Notes: generated from the letters alone by a model not told the origin. A stretch of DNA of 64,000 nt from Adiantum capillus-veneris (GCA_014529385.2 CM043969.1:14469446-14533445); one strand, 5' to 3'. Shown: positions 42,624 to 51,715, counted from the stretch's first letter. Program-made: numbers and translations.

Positions 42624-42765
42624 CATCAGAGTTGTCCGTTCTTGATGGCAGTTCCTGTAGCTACAATCTTTTAACAGTTCTTAGTGCACACAATAAAATA
42701 TCCTAAAACAAAGATTAATCATTAAAAATAAGAAAATAGTCCAATTAGCAACATCCCTCTGGCTT
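42624..42765 (-). other. 3' tail of the inserted chromovirus
   Basis: 142 AT-rich bases between the pol stop and the LTR; no clear polypurine tract. Confidence 0.45.
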
Positions 42766-44454
42766 CTAAACAGTTGACCTCAACTGTAGTGCTTGGACAT
42801 ATACCTCCAGTATCTCGGGATAAGCTGCTAATTCCTCTTGCGTCATCCACTGAGCATCAAGATTCGAATTGTTCTTAAACTTAACCAAATACTTCCGTGT
42901 TATCTTTCCGGATTTGAGAGGCCACTCCTGATGACTTGCTATCTGCTCTGGTTGGAGTATTTCTTCTGTTTCCTCAACCTCAGGAGGTTCCTCAGCACTA
43001 GGCTGGCTTGGAGGCGGTCCCATATACGGCCGGAGTAAACTGACATGGAAAGCATTATGGATCTTCCAATTAGGCGGTAGCTCTAATCGGAAGGTGACAT
43101 CATTCACTCGCTTAGTGATCTTAAACGGCCCATAATAACGGGTAGAAAGTTTTACCACCTTCCCCTTATGAGACGCTTGTTTCTTAAGTCTTACCTTCTC
43201 AAACTTGAGTAAGACTAACTGTCCGACTGTTAAGTCTAGATTCCTCCTGTGCTTGTCTGCAGCTTTCTTATGCTTTTCTAGAGAGCGTAGAATAGCTCTC
43301 CTAACTTGCCCGTAGGCTGTGTCCAAATCCCGGACAAATTCATCTGCTGCAAAGATCTTATCCTTAGTTAAAAGGATCGGTGGAAGCAAAGGCTTACCAT
43401 AGAGAATCTCAAAAGGTGCTTTCCCCGTCGATGAGTGTATGGTATTGTTATACGCATACTCGACAAGAGGCAAATATTTCTCCCAGTCAGATTGCCGGTC
43501 TGACACATAAGCTTTTAACATATCCAATACTGTGGAATTGGCTATCTCACTTTGCCCGTCCGTTTGAGGATGGTAGGCAGATGAAAAATTCAGCTTCGTA
43601 CCAAGATTATCCATCAAGGCAGGCCAAAAATTTCCTATCATGCGAGGATCTCGATCACTCACAATAGACTTAGGCTTTCCATGATGCTTAAAGATCTGTG
43701 CCAGGAAGACCCTAGCCATATGATCTGCTTTGATCGTTTTCTTGACTGGTATAAAGTGTGCTTGCTTGCTAAACCTGTCCACAATGGTCCAGATCGCGTC
43801 ATTTCCAGTCTGAGTTCTAGGGAGGTCCATGATGAAGTCCATGGCAATACTTTCCCAAGGTTCATTAGGCACAGGCAAAGGTTGTAGCAACCCAGGCGTC
43901 TTATGCCGATCATACTTCACTTTTTGGCAAACCAAGCATTCCCTGACATACTTATCAATGTCAGCTTTAAGGCTAGGCCAAAAGAAATATCTTTCCATTG
44001 CTAAGGTTGTAGGGAGAATCCCCCGATGACCCGCATAAGGCGAAGCGTGTGCTTCATCCATGATCTTCTTTCTTAATGGTTCCGCCACACATATGGCCTG
44101 ATGGCGGTAGAGATAACCGTCCCGAATGGAATAGGGAAACTCATTCTCTCCACAATGTAGCTTTCCCCAAATGGTGGAGAAATCTGGATCATTCGGATAC
44201 AAATTCGGTAGTGCTTCTAATTCTTGGTGATACACCGAAGTGATAGCGTTCACCCTTGGCTGCCTAGACAATGCGTTCGCGACCACATTCTTACTCCCAG
44301 CCGTGTGAAGGATCTGGAAGTGAAACATAGACAAAAAGTTTGCCCATCTCATCTGCTTCTCAGATAGTTTCCTTTGCGTAAGAAAATACCGCAAACTCTG
44401 GTGATCAGTCTTGATCACAAAATCCGCTCCTAGAAGATAGTGCTTCATAGAAAG
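42766..44454 (-). CDS. Chromovirus pol C-terminal half: RNase H end, integrase, chromodomain (partial)
   Basis: One uninterrupted frame, numbered here from a Met at 44550. After the joint, MKHYLLGADFVIKTDHQSLR (residues 35-54) is late RNase H, ending NVVANALSRQPR. Integrase follows with an intact zinc finger (H168, H175, C205, C208) and catalytic core D238 (AMDFI), D299 (SDRDP) and E335 (GQSEIAN). The GPF motif RYYGPFKITK is at 471-480 and a chromodomain-like region EEILQPEQIASHQEWPL ... RKYLVKFKNN ... AQWM at about 529-570. Chromodomains steer integration to heterochromatin. The N-terminal about 33 codons (to 44455) are foreign. Lack of stops suggests recent origin. Confidence 0.9.
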   Translation of the reverse strand, partial: LSMKHYLLGADFVIKTDHQSLRYFLTQRKLSEKQMRWANFLSMFHFQILHTAGSKNVVANALSRQPRVNAITSVYHQELEALPNLYPNDPDFSTIWGKLHCGENEFPYSIRDGYLYRHQAICVAEPLRKKIMDEAHASPYAGHRGILPTTLAMERYFFWPSLKADIDKYVRECLVCQKVKYDRHKTPGLLQPLPVPNEPWESIAMDFIMDLPRTQTGNDAIWTIVDRFSKQAHFIPVKKTIKADHMARVFLAQIFKHHGKPKSIVSDRDPRMIGNFWPALMDNLGTKLNFSSAYHPQTDGQSEIANSTVLDMLKAYVSDRQSDWEKYLPLVEYAYNNTIHSSTGKAPFEILYGKPLLPPILLTKDKIFAADEFVRDLDTAYGQVRRAILRSLEKHKKAADKHRRNLDLTVGQLVLLKFEKVRLKKQASHKGKVVKLSTRYYGPFKITKRVNDVTFRLELPPNWKIHNAFHVSLLRPYMGPPPSQPSAEEPPEVEETEEILQPEQIASHQEWPLKSGKITRKYLVKFKNNSNLDAQWMTQEELAAYPEILEVYVQALQLRSTV

Positions 44455-44589
44455 AAAAAGGGAAAGGAGAGGCTTTTTCCAAAGTGAGATTGCCAATTCA
44501 GTGGTTTTGGATTTATTTTGGATTTTCCCATTTGCCACTGAATTTGGCACTTCACAGAAAGATCCAAACTACGCCATGTGGGGATGCAC
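44455..44589. other. Joint region with a 32-bp direct repeat and a hairpin
   Basis: 44455-44486 equals 44904-44935 (the purine-rich codons for [10 protein letters not shown]). Next to it, TGCCAATTCAGTGG (44491-44504) and CCACTGAATTTGGCA (about 44537-44551) form an inverted repeat. Both features mark where the minus-strand block meets element H. Confidence 0.7.
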
Positions 44590-45303
44590 CTCAAGGAAAT
44601 GGCAAGTAATTGGTGGTTAGCCAAGATTCTGGAAGGTTCTTAGGCCAGAACTTGGGAGAGCTTCAAATCTGAATTTTATGAACAATTTCTTCCACCTGAC
44701 TTGGAGCAGGATATACGGAAGGAATGGGACTGGCTTGCCCAGAAGGAACATGAAAGAGTAACGACCTATGTGGACAAGTATTGGTCGGTTCTTCTGAAGG
44801 TCACTCCCTTCATGAAGATTGCCGACGAGGAAAACAAACGAAAGTTCGAAGCTGGTCTCCAACCGCAGCTTCGAAAGAGTATGAAAGTGTATCCGAGTAA
44901 GAAAAAGGGAAAGGAGAGGCTTTTTCCAAAGCTTAGTATGCGATACTACGGACCTTTCCAAATCTCTGGAAAGATCAATGATGTCTCCTTCCGACTGAAA
45001 CTGCCTGACACTTGGAGGATTCACAATGCATTTCATGTGAGTCTCTTGAAACCTTTTAAAGGTGATGTGCCTGATGATGGGGAGCTCGATGAGGAACCCG
45101 AAGTAGAGGAAAACGAGGAGATCCTTGTTCCTGAACAGATTTTGGCACATAAGGACACAAAGAATAAAGGTAAAGTCCGAAGGCGGTTCTTGGTTAAGTT
45201 TAAGAACTATCCTGCATTGGATGCGAAGTAGATGGAGGAGGAGGATCTAGCAGATACTCCTCAGATTGTGAAACTTTACCTCGAAGCTTTTGGTTTAGCA
45301 TAG
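44590..45303 (+). pseudogene. Gag capsid segment joined to integrase C-terminus/chromodomain (element H)
   Basis: 44590-44895 reads KEMASNWWLAKILEGS, stop, [20 protein letters not shown] and [20 protein letters not shown]: a retrotrans_gag domain. In the same frame (44701-45231) it continues, at about 44900, into [40 protein letters not shown] and [38 protein letters not shown]: integrase C-terminal domain plus chromodomain. A TAG at 45229 replaces the Trp of ..AKW(M), and the natural stop is at 45301. The whole of protease, RT, RNase H and integrase core has been removed without breaking the frame. Confidence 0.8.
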
Positions 45304-45877
45304 TCTATTCCAAATGGAACCTAGAATTCAGCTTGGCCGGAGATCTGGTGCAGTGGGATGCTCAAGAGGGGAGTTACTCCGCTCCTTTGTCAACAGATGC
45401 CTTGATTTTAGAATACTAGAGTCATTGATGTCTCTTTGAGCTTCAGGGATACTGAGAGCTGACAATATTCTGCTGTATGACTTTATGAAATGGAATTCTG
45501 GAAAATATGAAACTAATTTGTTCTTGACTTGTTTTTAAGTGCAAGAACTGATAGACGAAATGACTGTAGCATTTTGGTCTAATTGATCTCGAATAGACAT
45601 GGTTGCAATAGGGGTTAGTCAATTGGGCATCGATGAGGTCCCGACTGGATCTAGATGCGATCGCTAGCTACATTGCCGATAAATCATGCTCTATGATCCC
45701 AATGAATGTTGAATGTCATGTGATGTCGTGTGATGTGACTGTTGATTGGTACATGTGCTAGATGTGTGTTCCTAGTGCTTAGGTACTAACAGTCAGTGTC
45801 TGCTAAGACAGTTTATGGCCTCTGTCTGTTTTGCAAGCGTAACCGAGGGCGATTATAATGCTTTCAAGAGGGGGGTA
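45304..45877 (+). other. 3' tail and polypurine tract of element H
   Basis: Non-coding; ends in TTCAAGAGGGGGGTA (45863-45877). Confidence 0.8.
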
Positions 45878-46351
45878 TGTCACAAAATGGTGACGTGGCA
45901 AACCCTAACCACACATACTAATTTGGGGCAGTAGAATCAGAGAGCAATGCAGCCCTGGGAAATGCGGAAATTGCGGTCCTGGATGACGTGGCAGTCTCCG
46001 TACGAGTGCTGACGTGGCAGCCCACAAAACGCGGCGGAAATCGCGGACAGCTACGGTAGTTGCTTTTTTTTGGCATGCTTTTCAGGCTACGCAATATTGA
46101 TGGAGAGTAAGCTTATTGCTTTATTTTCCTACGCAAGTTGAGAAAGAGAGAGAGAAGCTTTTTGCTTTATTTTTCAAGAAGCTTTTATTGGCAGCTTTTG
46201 AGGCTTTAGATTCCAGCTTTTGGGGCTCTGCTTTTAGCAACCCTTGTACTTTAAATAAGCGGGCTGGCTTCTCGTAACTCAGAGCATCTGGACGCGGAGT
46301 CTGAGTGTGAGCGCCTATATCAATACAAAAAGAAATACCGAAAGGAGCGCC
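45878..46351 (+). repeat. 3' LTR of element H, truncated
   Basis: Aligned with 39137-39640, including three TGACGTGGC sites (45891-45899, 45984-45992, 46010-46018). It stops inside the R-region motif at CCGAAAGGAGCGCC, where another element's sequence begins. Confidence 0.85.
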
Positions 46352-46976
46352 GTAGAGTCACGTAGGCAACTTGTCATTCACGTCTTTCCAATAGATCGGA
46401 GTTTCCTTATACGAGAATCTGCTAACTCAATTCCATCTTCTCAACCTTGAGAAGAAGAATCTTCCTAGAAATCAATCTAGGTATCTGTGCTGCGTGCAAT
46501 TTGGTGCTAGTAGTCTTGAGGATATTAAACCTCTTGTGTCCTCCCGCATGAGACATACAAAGGACTTGCCATGGTTCGTGGGCATTCCAAAGGACACATC
46601 CATCTTCATCTCCCATTCGGCATTGCTCTCGCCAATCTTCCCGCGTAGGGTCAGCATAGGCGTCTTTATATCCAACCATTCGCTCTATGAGCATCCATCC
46701 GGTTTGCAGTTTGGTTCACACCATCCGGGTTGGGGCAGCAAAGGTTATTGTTTGCCGGTACCAACAAGCGCATCGTTGATCCAAGAGGTAGTCCATTGTT
46801 TGCGAGTAGATGCATCATAACTATCCTTGTGTTTTGGACATTTCCACATCACCCAAGGGAGCCTCTCTCTCTCAAAAGTCGCCGTGGAGGACATTATCTA
46901 GAAGGAACTTCATCCGAGACCATGTGATGGCGTGCATGGAGTTCGGTATCAGTACCTCACTCTAAGCAGGAGGGGA
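46352..46976 (+). mobile_element. 3' internal end of a family-X-like element
   Basis: Non-coding sequence that ends CTAAGCAGGAGGGGA (46962-46976), a polypurine tract, before an LTR starting TGTCACGTGCACATGG. The last 60 bases (CATGGAGTTCGGTATCAGTA...) resemble the ends at 23950 and 32480. The left part has no recognised protein. Confidence 0.6.
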
Positions 46977-48126
46977 TGTCACGTGCACATGGCTCTGTCT
47001 GCCACGCGGACATGCTTCATCGACTTCCAAAGATAGATTTCCCTTCTTAGATAGGAGTGTCTAGAATCTTAGGAGGATTAGTACCGCAATTTTGTGAGCC
47101 TGTTCGCAGGACCTGCATGTCCGGACGAGGTCCATTAGATTATGTTTTTCAATTTTGGAACCCTCTTGCATAAATGGTTTGTACACGCGTGTCATATGCA
47201 CATCTAACCCTATGTGTACGTGGACAAGCTACTTCAAGACTAGGGTTCAATTTAGTTCAGTCAGCTTAGGAGCTTTCCCGCGAGGAATCTATGTCTGCAT
47301 TGCATTTGCACATGTGGTTGCATCCAGGGACGCTTGGGAAGTGCTGTGAAAGCATTGTGTTTTCTTATAAGGTTTTATTGAGTTTTTGGGCAGATTCAGA
47401 CCAATTATAAAATATGCAAGCTTATTAAGTGGGCAGCCACCTGGAAGATAAAGCAGCAAAACCAGCCAGCGTTTTCTCTCTCCCTTTTTCTAGCAGAAGA
47501 GCTAAAAAAAAAAAACCCGCCGTGATACGCGGGCAGCCAACACTCAGCTCTTCCTGCCGTGGCGAGGGAGCTAGAAAAGCATCACACGCCCTCACTCAGA
47601 GGGAGAGTTGCCAACGCCAGCAAGAGGAGACTTTGCCGCCAGAAGACGCAAGAGATCGCTAGATTACAAAGCACAGGGGTCGCTTTTCGCGCAAGAGCGA
47701 CAGGTATCTATTGTGATTCTCCATACGAGTTATTGTCCCGTGTTTGTGTGTATTTGCAGGTACTTCATTGCGAAGGAGAAAGCGGGAAGGCTTCGTCCTA
47801 CGCTTTGGAATTTGGGAATGGAATTCGGAAATTGTCTGCGGAGTCTCGACTCCGAGTACAGACGGAAAAAGGATTCAGAGCTCGTCTCTCAGATTTCCCT
47901 CACGGGAAGGAACAACCATCGAGTCTGAGAATTAGAACGGAGGGGTTTTCTCCGGTTCTTGTGCTTGTAAAAAGATTGTTCATAATAAAGGATTCTCTTT
48001 AAGGGGGGGACCAGCCCATCTTCTGGTCCTAAATATTGTGTTGAACTTCTCCCTCAACTCTGTTTAGTTGAGAGATTATTTATTTTTCATCTTGTTGATT
48101 ATTCGTGTGCGCTCTTGTTTGTGACA
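46977..48126 (+). repeat. LTR of a family-X-like element
   Basis: TGTCAC ... GTGACA with perfect 6-bp inverted ends, 1150 bp. It shares CCCTATGTGTACGTGGACAAG (47209-47228) with the X1 LTRs and the final 150 bases with 41478-41640 (reverse). TATA-like TTATAAAATATGC at about 47406. Confidence 0.75.
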
Positions 48127-48443
48127 TCTAGCTGTTGTGGCAGACTGACTGTACGGAATTCGGGAAATCGCGTTGCTATGCTGACGTGGCAAACTGTAAG
48201 GATTTCCGCAAATTACACTGGCAGCTTTTGCAACTTTTAGTGCTAGCTTTGGGGGACGAGAGCTTTTGGGGTTTAGTGCTTTTCTCTGCTTTCGGGCAAG
48301 CTAAGTTTAAAAAAGCTGTTGGGCCTCTCACTGTGCAAAGCATCTGGACGGAGAGTCTGAGAGCAGATGACCTCGGCCCTCGAGATACCGAAAGGGGTGC
48401 CTGTCTTTGGGGCCAGTGCTTCTGGGCGCGGAACTTCTCCGTG

Positions 48444-48493
<50 letters not shown>

Positions 48494-48567
48494 AAGTTCA
48501 GTGATTTTGAAGTTTGTGTTCATGTGTTGCGATTGATTTCTTGCTTGGAGTGTCCAAGCCTGTAACA
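48127..48567 (+). repeat. LTR fragment of the Copia-3 family
   Basis: Matches the second two-thirds of the Copia-3 LTR: a TGACGTGGC site (48182-48190), the R-region motif (48387-48412), a CT microsatellite (about 48446-48488) and the end CTTGGAGTGTCCAAGCCTG then TAACA. Its U3 start is missing. Confidence 0.8.
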
Positions 48568-48589
48568 GACCCCCGCTGGCAGAGTGCCA

Positions 48590-48800
48590 ATGGTTAGCCC
48601 GTGAGGCTAGGAGTGTGCGAGGTCACCTCGAGGAGGTGAGGCCAGGTGGTATGGGACGCTCTGTTTTACAGGTGTTTGCCTACGTCCTCGGACGTTGGCC
48701 CTAGCACGGAGGAGCTGTCGGATGGTGGTTGTGGTGGGGTGGTTCGTCCGACACGTGTCCATAGGTTGTTCGTGTATTTGGGAGGATCCTCTCCGCTTGT
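48590..48800. repeat. Arm of a dispersed inverted repeat (partner 51505-51715)
   Basis: AGGCTAGGAGTG.GCGAGGTC, GAGGTGAGGCC.GGTGGTATG and GAGCT.TCGGATGGTGG occur in the same order on the minus strand of 51505-51715. The arms lie in different introns of the host gene and diverge by roughly one base in six by eye. The family is not recognised. Confidence 0.7.
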
Positions 48801-48802
48801 TC

Positions 48803-49010
48803 GTCTCACTGACTTAACATCCATCTGAAACACGGGCCAGCGATGATGAATCGCTTGATCCGCTCAGTTTGTCGTCATAGTTTGTACTTTTTCTTATAGA
48901 TCACTGACTTAACATCCATCTGAAACCCGGGCTAGCGACGATGGATCGCTTGATCCGCGCAGTTTGTTCTAAGGTCTTGTCATAGTTTGTACTTTGTCTC
49001 ATAGATCCAC
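48803..49010. repeat. Tandem duplication of about 95-105 bp in the Copia RT remnant
   Basis: CACTGACTTAACATCCATCT starts both copies (48806 and 48902); each runs through TCGCTTGATCCGC.CAGTTTG and GTCATAGTTTGTACTTT. Confidence 0.8.
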
Positions 49011-49640
49011 TTGACACCTTCCACTTTGGTGGCTGCAGAATCAACTCCCCTGTGTTATGCCTCTCGATGGAGTCAAGCTCTGCCTGCAAGGCCTCCTTCC
49101 GCTTCAGTTGTGAAAGGGCCTCATCAATTGTGAGAGGTTTTTTGTCTGTTGCCACTTACGAGATCAAGGCATAGTCACCTGTAATAAAGCTCCATTTGTC
49201 TCAACTTTCTGCCACCATGTCCTCCTCCACTTCAGTTGTGAAAGGGCCTCAGCAATTGTAAGAGGTTTTTTGTCTGTTGCCACTTAGGAGATCAAGGCAT
49301 AGTTCACCTGTAATAAAGCTCCATCTGTCTCGCAACCATGGAGACCGTTGCATAGTACCCGCATCACACAATCCGGTGGAAAGTTTGAAGTAGAAGCATC
49401 TGCAATGCCGCCAACAGCCACCCCAAACTCGGGAGCTAAATGTATCTCCTCCTCCTCATCTGCATCATGGTGAGAACCATCATCCATTGCATCATCATGA
49501 GACTTTGCTTTGCTTTTTGGATCCTGAGGAATAGGAACGAGAGAAGAAGGTTCAGCAACTGTAGGAGAGGAATCATCATTTGGATCACCAAGAAGAGGCA
49601 AATCTAGGGACAATGTGGAAGACTTGGGTGGAAGCCTGTT
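48901..49640 (-). pseudogene. Copia RT N-terminus and preceding linker, decayed
   Basis: Frame 49155-48901 reads KKPLTIDEALSQLKRKEALQ, AELDSIERHNTGELILQPPK, then NYDKTLEQTARIKRSIVASP and FRWMLSQ. This follows the Copia RT start (EAL....W..AM..E..SI..N.TWEL..LP) and its ...YDETFAP.A.... W.. Q motif with many replacements. Frame 49613-49284 upstream is acidic and Pro/Ser-rich, like the integrase-RT linker. A 122-bp tandem duplication (about 49080-49200 and 49200-49320) repeats the first 25 codons of the RT start. Only a fragment is left, without YVDD or LTRs. Confidence 0.7.
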
Positions 49641-49785
49641 ATACTCTCAGAAAATCACAATCAAGGGACTTGCCCTTCGAGTGCACTTGATTTCCTAATG
49701 TTCAACCAATACTATGCATGATGGAGCTGACCCTTATATTGTCTTATAGGTGACTACCATGAGTCTATACCTTGCACTTTCTACC
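49641..49785. other. Intron sequence, no feature recognised
   Basis: No element motif seen. Confidence 0.4.
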
Positions 49786-49789
49786 ACCC

Positions 49790-49930
49790 GCGTGTGGTAG
49801 ATTGGTTATCCTAATTCCTTTTGTTAAGGTTCAAGTCTTGAGTTCAAGACTCGTCGGATAGATGTTTGGGGTTTCTTATGATGTTAAAATATATCTGCGT
49901 CTTTTTGTTGTTCTTCTTTCCTTTTAAGGT
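49790..49930 (+). mobile_element. Possible tRNA-derived SINE
   Basis: TGGTAGATTGG (49795-49805) resembles an RNA polymerase III A box and GGTTCAAGTCT (49828-49838) fits the B box GGTTC.A.TC. exactly, 33 bases apart as in tRNA genes. A T-rich tail (49900-49922) follows. The rest does not fold as a functional tRNA, so a SINE is more likely. No target duplication was verified. Confidence 0.4.
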
Positions 49931-50382
49931 AAATTTGGGCTTATCCTATATTTGTCTAGGTGGATATAAATCTATTTAGCAAATTCATGGAGGATTTATT
50001 AGCGTAAGCACTCCCATATGAATTGATGTGTATTACAAAAACATGAGAAGTTTATCTTCACAAGAAGCTTTGGCGGTCTTAATTTGTAACCAGCCATCCC
50101 CTCAGTTCAAAAGTGTGTCCACTTGCTTCACTATGGTTGGATAAGGATGCTGTAGAAAATGTGACAATTTGTATGTGGAACAGTTTATAAATCACATTTT
50201 GTATTTGCAACACTCATCAATAGATAATCTGTAATTGCTGTAGAAATTGCGACAACTTGTATGCGGCTTCTCAACCTATAATCTCTTAAATAGAAACAAC
50301 ACGAATTTTTAGAATTTTTGTCTGGGAAGATGAAGCTATGATAACTTAAAATTTTTTAATTGTTGCATGACTGCTTTTGCAG
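49931..50382 (+). other. 3' end of intron 1
   Basis: T-rich, no element recognised; likely original intron. Polypyrimidine tract and acceptor ACTGCTTTTGCAG end at 50382. Confidence 0.6.
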
Positions 50383-50481
50383 GATGACAATTCTCCCGTG
50401 TCCATTTTCTCTCTAACCTGCACAAGTATTCAGGATGCTCGGCTTGCTGCGGCCCGCAATGGTGTAAAACGGCTTCGCACA
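50383..50481 (+). CDS. SCYL1-type pseudokinase, exon 2
   Basis: Thirty-three codons: DDNSPVSIFSLTCTSIQDAR followed by LAAARNGVKRLRT. The plant family reads DDGSPVSIF.LS.....D..LAAGRNGVKRLRT here. Exon 1 ends and exon 2 starts in phase 0, and exon 2 ends in phase 0 at ACA|GTTAATT. This part covers the beta2-beta3 to alpha-C area of the kinase-like fold. The Gly of LAAGRNG is Ala. Without splicing the frame would hit a stop four codons later (AGTTAATTCTTAG), which supports the splice site. Confidence 0.92.
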
Positions 50482-50599
50482 GTTAATTCTTAGCTCTATA
50501 AAGTGCAATCTCGTCTTATAAAATGACTTCATGAAGTAGTTGGTTTGTTGTGAGAGATTTAAGTTACGTAACTCATGTATTGCTTATTCTACCTCCTAG
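50482..50599 (+). other. Intron 2 of the SCYL1-type gene, 118 bp
   Basis: GTTAATT ... TCTACCTCCTAG. In striking contrast to introns 1 and 3 it is of normal plant length and free of elements. Confidence 0.9.
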
Positions 50600-50751
50600 G
50601 TCAGGCACCCAAATGTGCTGTGTTTCCTCCATAGCACAGAAGTTGAATCGGTGGAAGGCTCGTTGGTAAAGCCGACAATCTACATGGTTACAGAGCCGGT
50701 CATGCCATTAGCAGAGAAAGTAAAGGAATTGAATCTGGAAGGCACACAAAG
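50600..50751 (+). CDS. SCYL1-type pseudokinase, exon 3
   Basis: 152 nt: VRHPNVLCFLHSTEVESVEG, SLVKPTIYMVTEPVMPLAEK and VKELNLEGTQ-R. Family sequence: VRHPNIL.FL.STEVE......KVTIY.VTEPV.PL..K.KEL......QR. The exon ends in phase 2 at AAAG|GTAAATG, splitting the Arg codon. The next expected segment (Y.A.GL.QI..AVSFLNNDCK, with the HGN loop that replaces the HRD catalytic loop) was not found downstream, so exon 4 lies beyond 64000. Confidence 0.93.
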
Positions 50752-51300
50752 GTAAATGTCCCTTCTGCTATTATTTCACATACAAGAATACTAGGGGTCT
50801 CCAATATGATGCTGTTTGGACTTTTTGACACTAGTTGCAAAGTGAAGATAATACCAGTGTCCTTTATCTGCCATTGCTTGATTTTGGAATCGCTGGCATA
50901 TTTTTTAATCTCTCTCTCTCTCTCTCTCTCTCTCTTTGTGACTCGGTTATCTTGGGCCAATTATGCTTTCCATCTGTAGCTAATAGTAGATAAATGCAGC
51001 TCCTGTGGTAAGAGTGATGAACGAATGGTGTCTGATCTTGAAGGCATGAATGGATACAGAAAATGGTGTTGTGGCCAAGGCTTAAAGGAGGAAAGAATAA
51101 ATTGGTGCGGTGAATATGTAGACCTCCCCAAAGGTTTTGTCATTGTTTACCTCTTTAAAACTTTAGAAACTCATGAAAATAGGTTGGCAATCTAGGTGTT
51201 TCTTTGTTTAGAATGACCTAGTCATGTCCATTATCTCTTTGGTTACACATTATTGTAGCGACGGCTTAGATGTTTCATTGAAAATATGGTAGGACGCGTG
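50752..51300 (+). other. Start of intron 3 with a CT microsatellite
   Basis: Donor GTAAATG at 50752. A CT tract at about 50909-50934. No gene recognised. Confidence 0.6.
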
Positions 51301-51568
51301 CATGAGACAATACAGGAGCATATTTATGGGAAACGGAGGGAAACGCCAAATTTTTTTGGAGGGACGAACAAACGGGAGGATCTCCTGCCTAGACGGACCG
51401 CCTATGGACACGCGTCGGACTCACCACCTGCATGAGACAATATAGGAGCATAGTTATGGGTAACGGGGGGAACGCCACTTTTTTTGGTTTTTTGGGGGGG
51501 GGGGGGGGGAGACCAACAAACGGGAGGATTTTCCGACTACATGGACTGCCGATGGACACACGTCGGAC
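51301..51568. repeat. Tandem duplication of about 130 bp with a poly-G run
   Basis: Units about 51301-51430 and 51431-51568 share CATGAGACAATA.AGGAGCAT at the start, AACAAACGGGAGGAT in the middle and GATGGACAC.CGTCGGACT at the end. The second contains a 16-base G run (51494-51509). Its end passes into the inverted-repeat arm. Confidence 0.85.
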
Positions 51569-51715
51569 TAATCACCCTACCATAGCCACCATCCGATAGC
51601 TCCCCCGTGTTGGGGACAGTGTCCGAGGATATAGACATGCACTTGTAAGACCGGGCGTCCCATACCACCCGGCCTCACCTCCTTGAGGTGACCTCGCGCA
51701 CTCCTAGCCTCATGT
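51505..51715. repeat. Arm of a dispersed inverted repeat (partner 48590-48800)
   Basis: Reverse complement matches 48590-48800; see that entry. Confidence 0.7.

Larger units (their letters stand above)
41478..44454 (-). mobile_element. Chromovirus fragment (3' LTR and pol end) inserted in element H
   Basis: Minus strand: end of RNase H, integrase and chromodomain (44454-42766), a short tail, and the 3' LTR (42623-41478). The 5' half is missing; the right border falls at a 32-bp sequence (44455-44486) that recurs at 44904-44935 in element H. So this is not a complete insertion but the product of insertion plus deletion, or of a non-homologous joining. Confidence 0.8.
39137..46351 (+). mobile_element. 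Element H: Ty3/Gypsy element, rearranged, with a minus-strand insertion
   Basis: 5' LTR 39137-39771, Met-type primer site, gag to 41477, then a foreign minus-strand block (41478-44454), then a second gag piece fused to the end of pol (44590-45303), 3' tail, polypurine tract (45863-45877) and a truncated 3' LTR (45878-46351). Protease, RT, RNase H and the integrase core are missing. The two LTRs are very similar by eye. Confidence 0.85.
25552..48190 (+). promoter_or_regulatory. Recurrent TGACGTGGC sites in LTRs of two element classes
   Basis: Exact copies at 25552-25560, 25597-25605 (Copia-3 5' LTR), 39150-39158, 39241-39249, 39267-39275 and 45891-45899, 45984-45992, 46010-46018 (both LTRs of Gypsy H) and 48182-48190 (Copia-3 family fragment). 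TGACGTGG is a hybrid C-box/G-box recognised by plant bZIP factors. All lie in U3, on the same strand as the element. Binding is an inference. Confidence 0.6.
22989..50382 (+). other. Intron 1 of the SCYL1-type gene, about 27.4 kb
   Basis: Bounded by GTTTGAG (donor, 22989) and CTGCTTTTGCAG (acceptor, ending 50382). Exons 1 and 2 join in phase 0 to give RGTSK-DDNSPVSIF, exactly the conserved family sequence, so the exons belong to one gene. About 80-90 percent of the intron is recognisable retrotransposon. The segment 22989-23639 contains no element or gene that I recognise and may be original intron. Confidence 0.9.

Noticed and set aside
47429-48002. Frames of 60-147 codons in the LTR at 46977-48126
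   Set aside because: Inside a non-coding LTR in several frames at once.
50990-51140. Possible exon 4 of the SCYL1-type gene
   Set aside because: The translations in all frames do not resemble the expected HGN-loop segment and no phase-2 acceptor fits.
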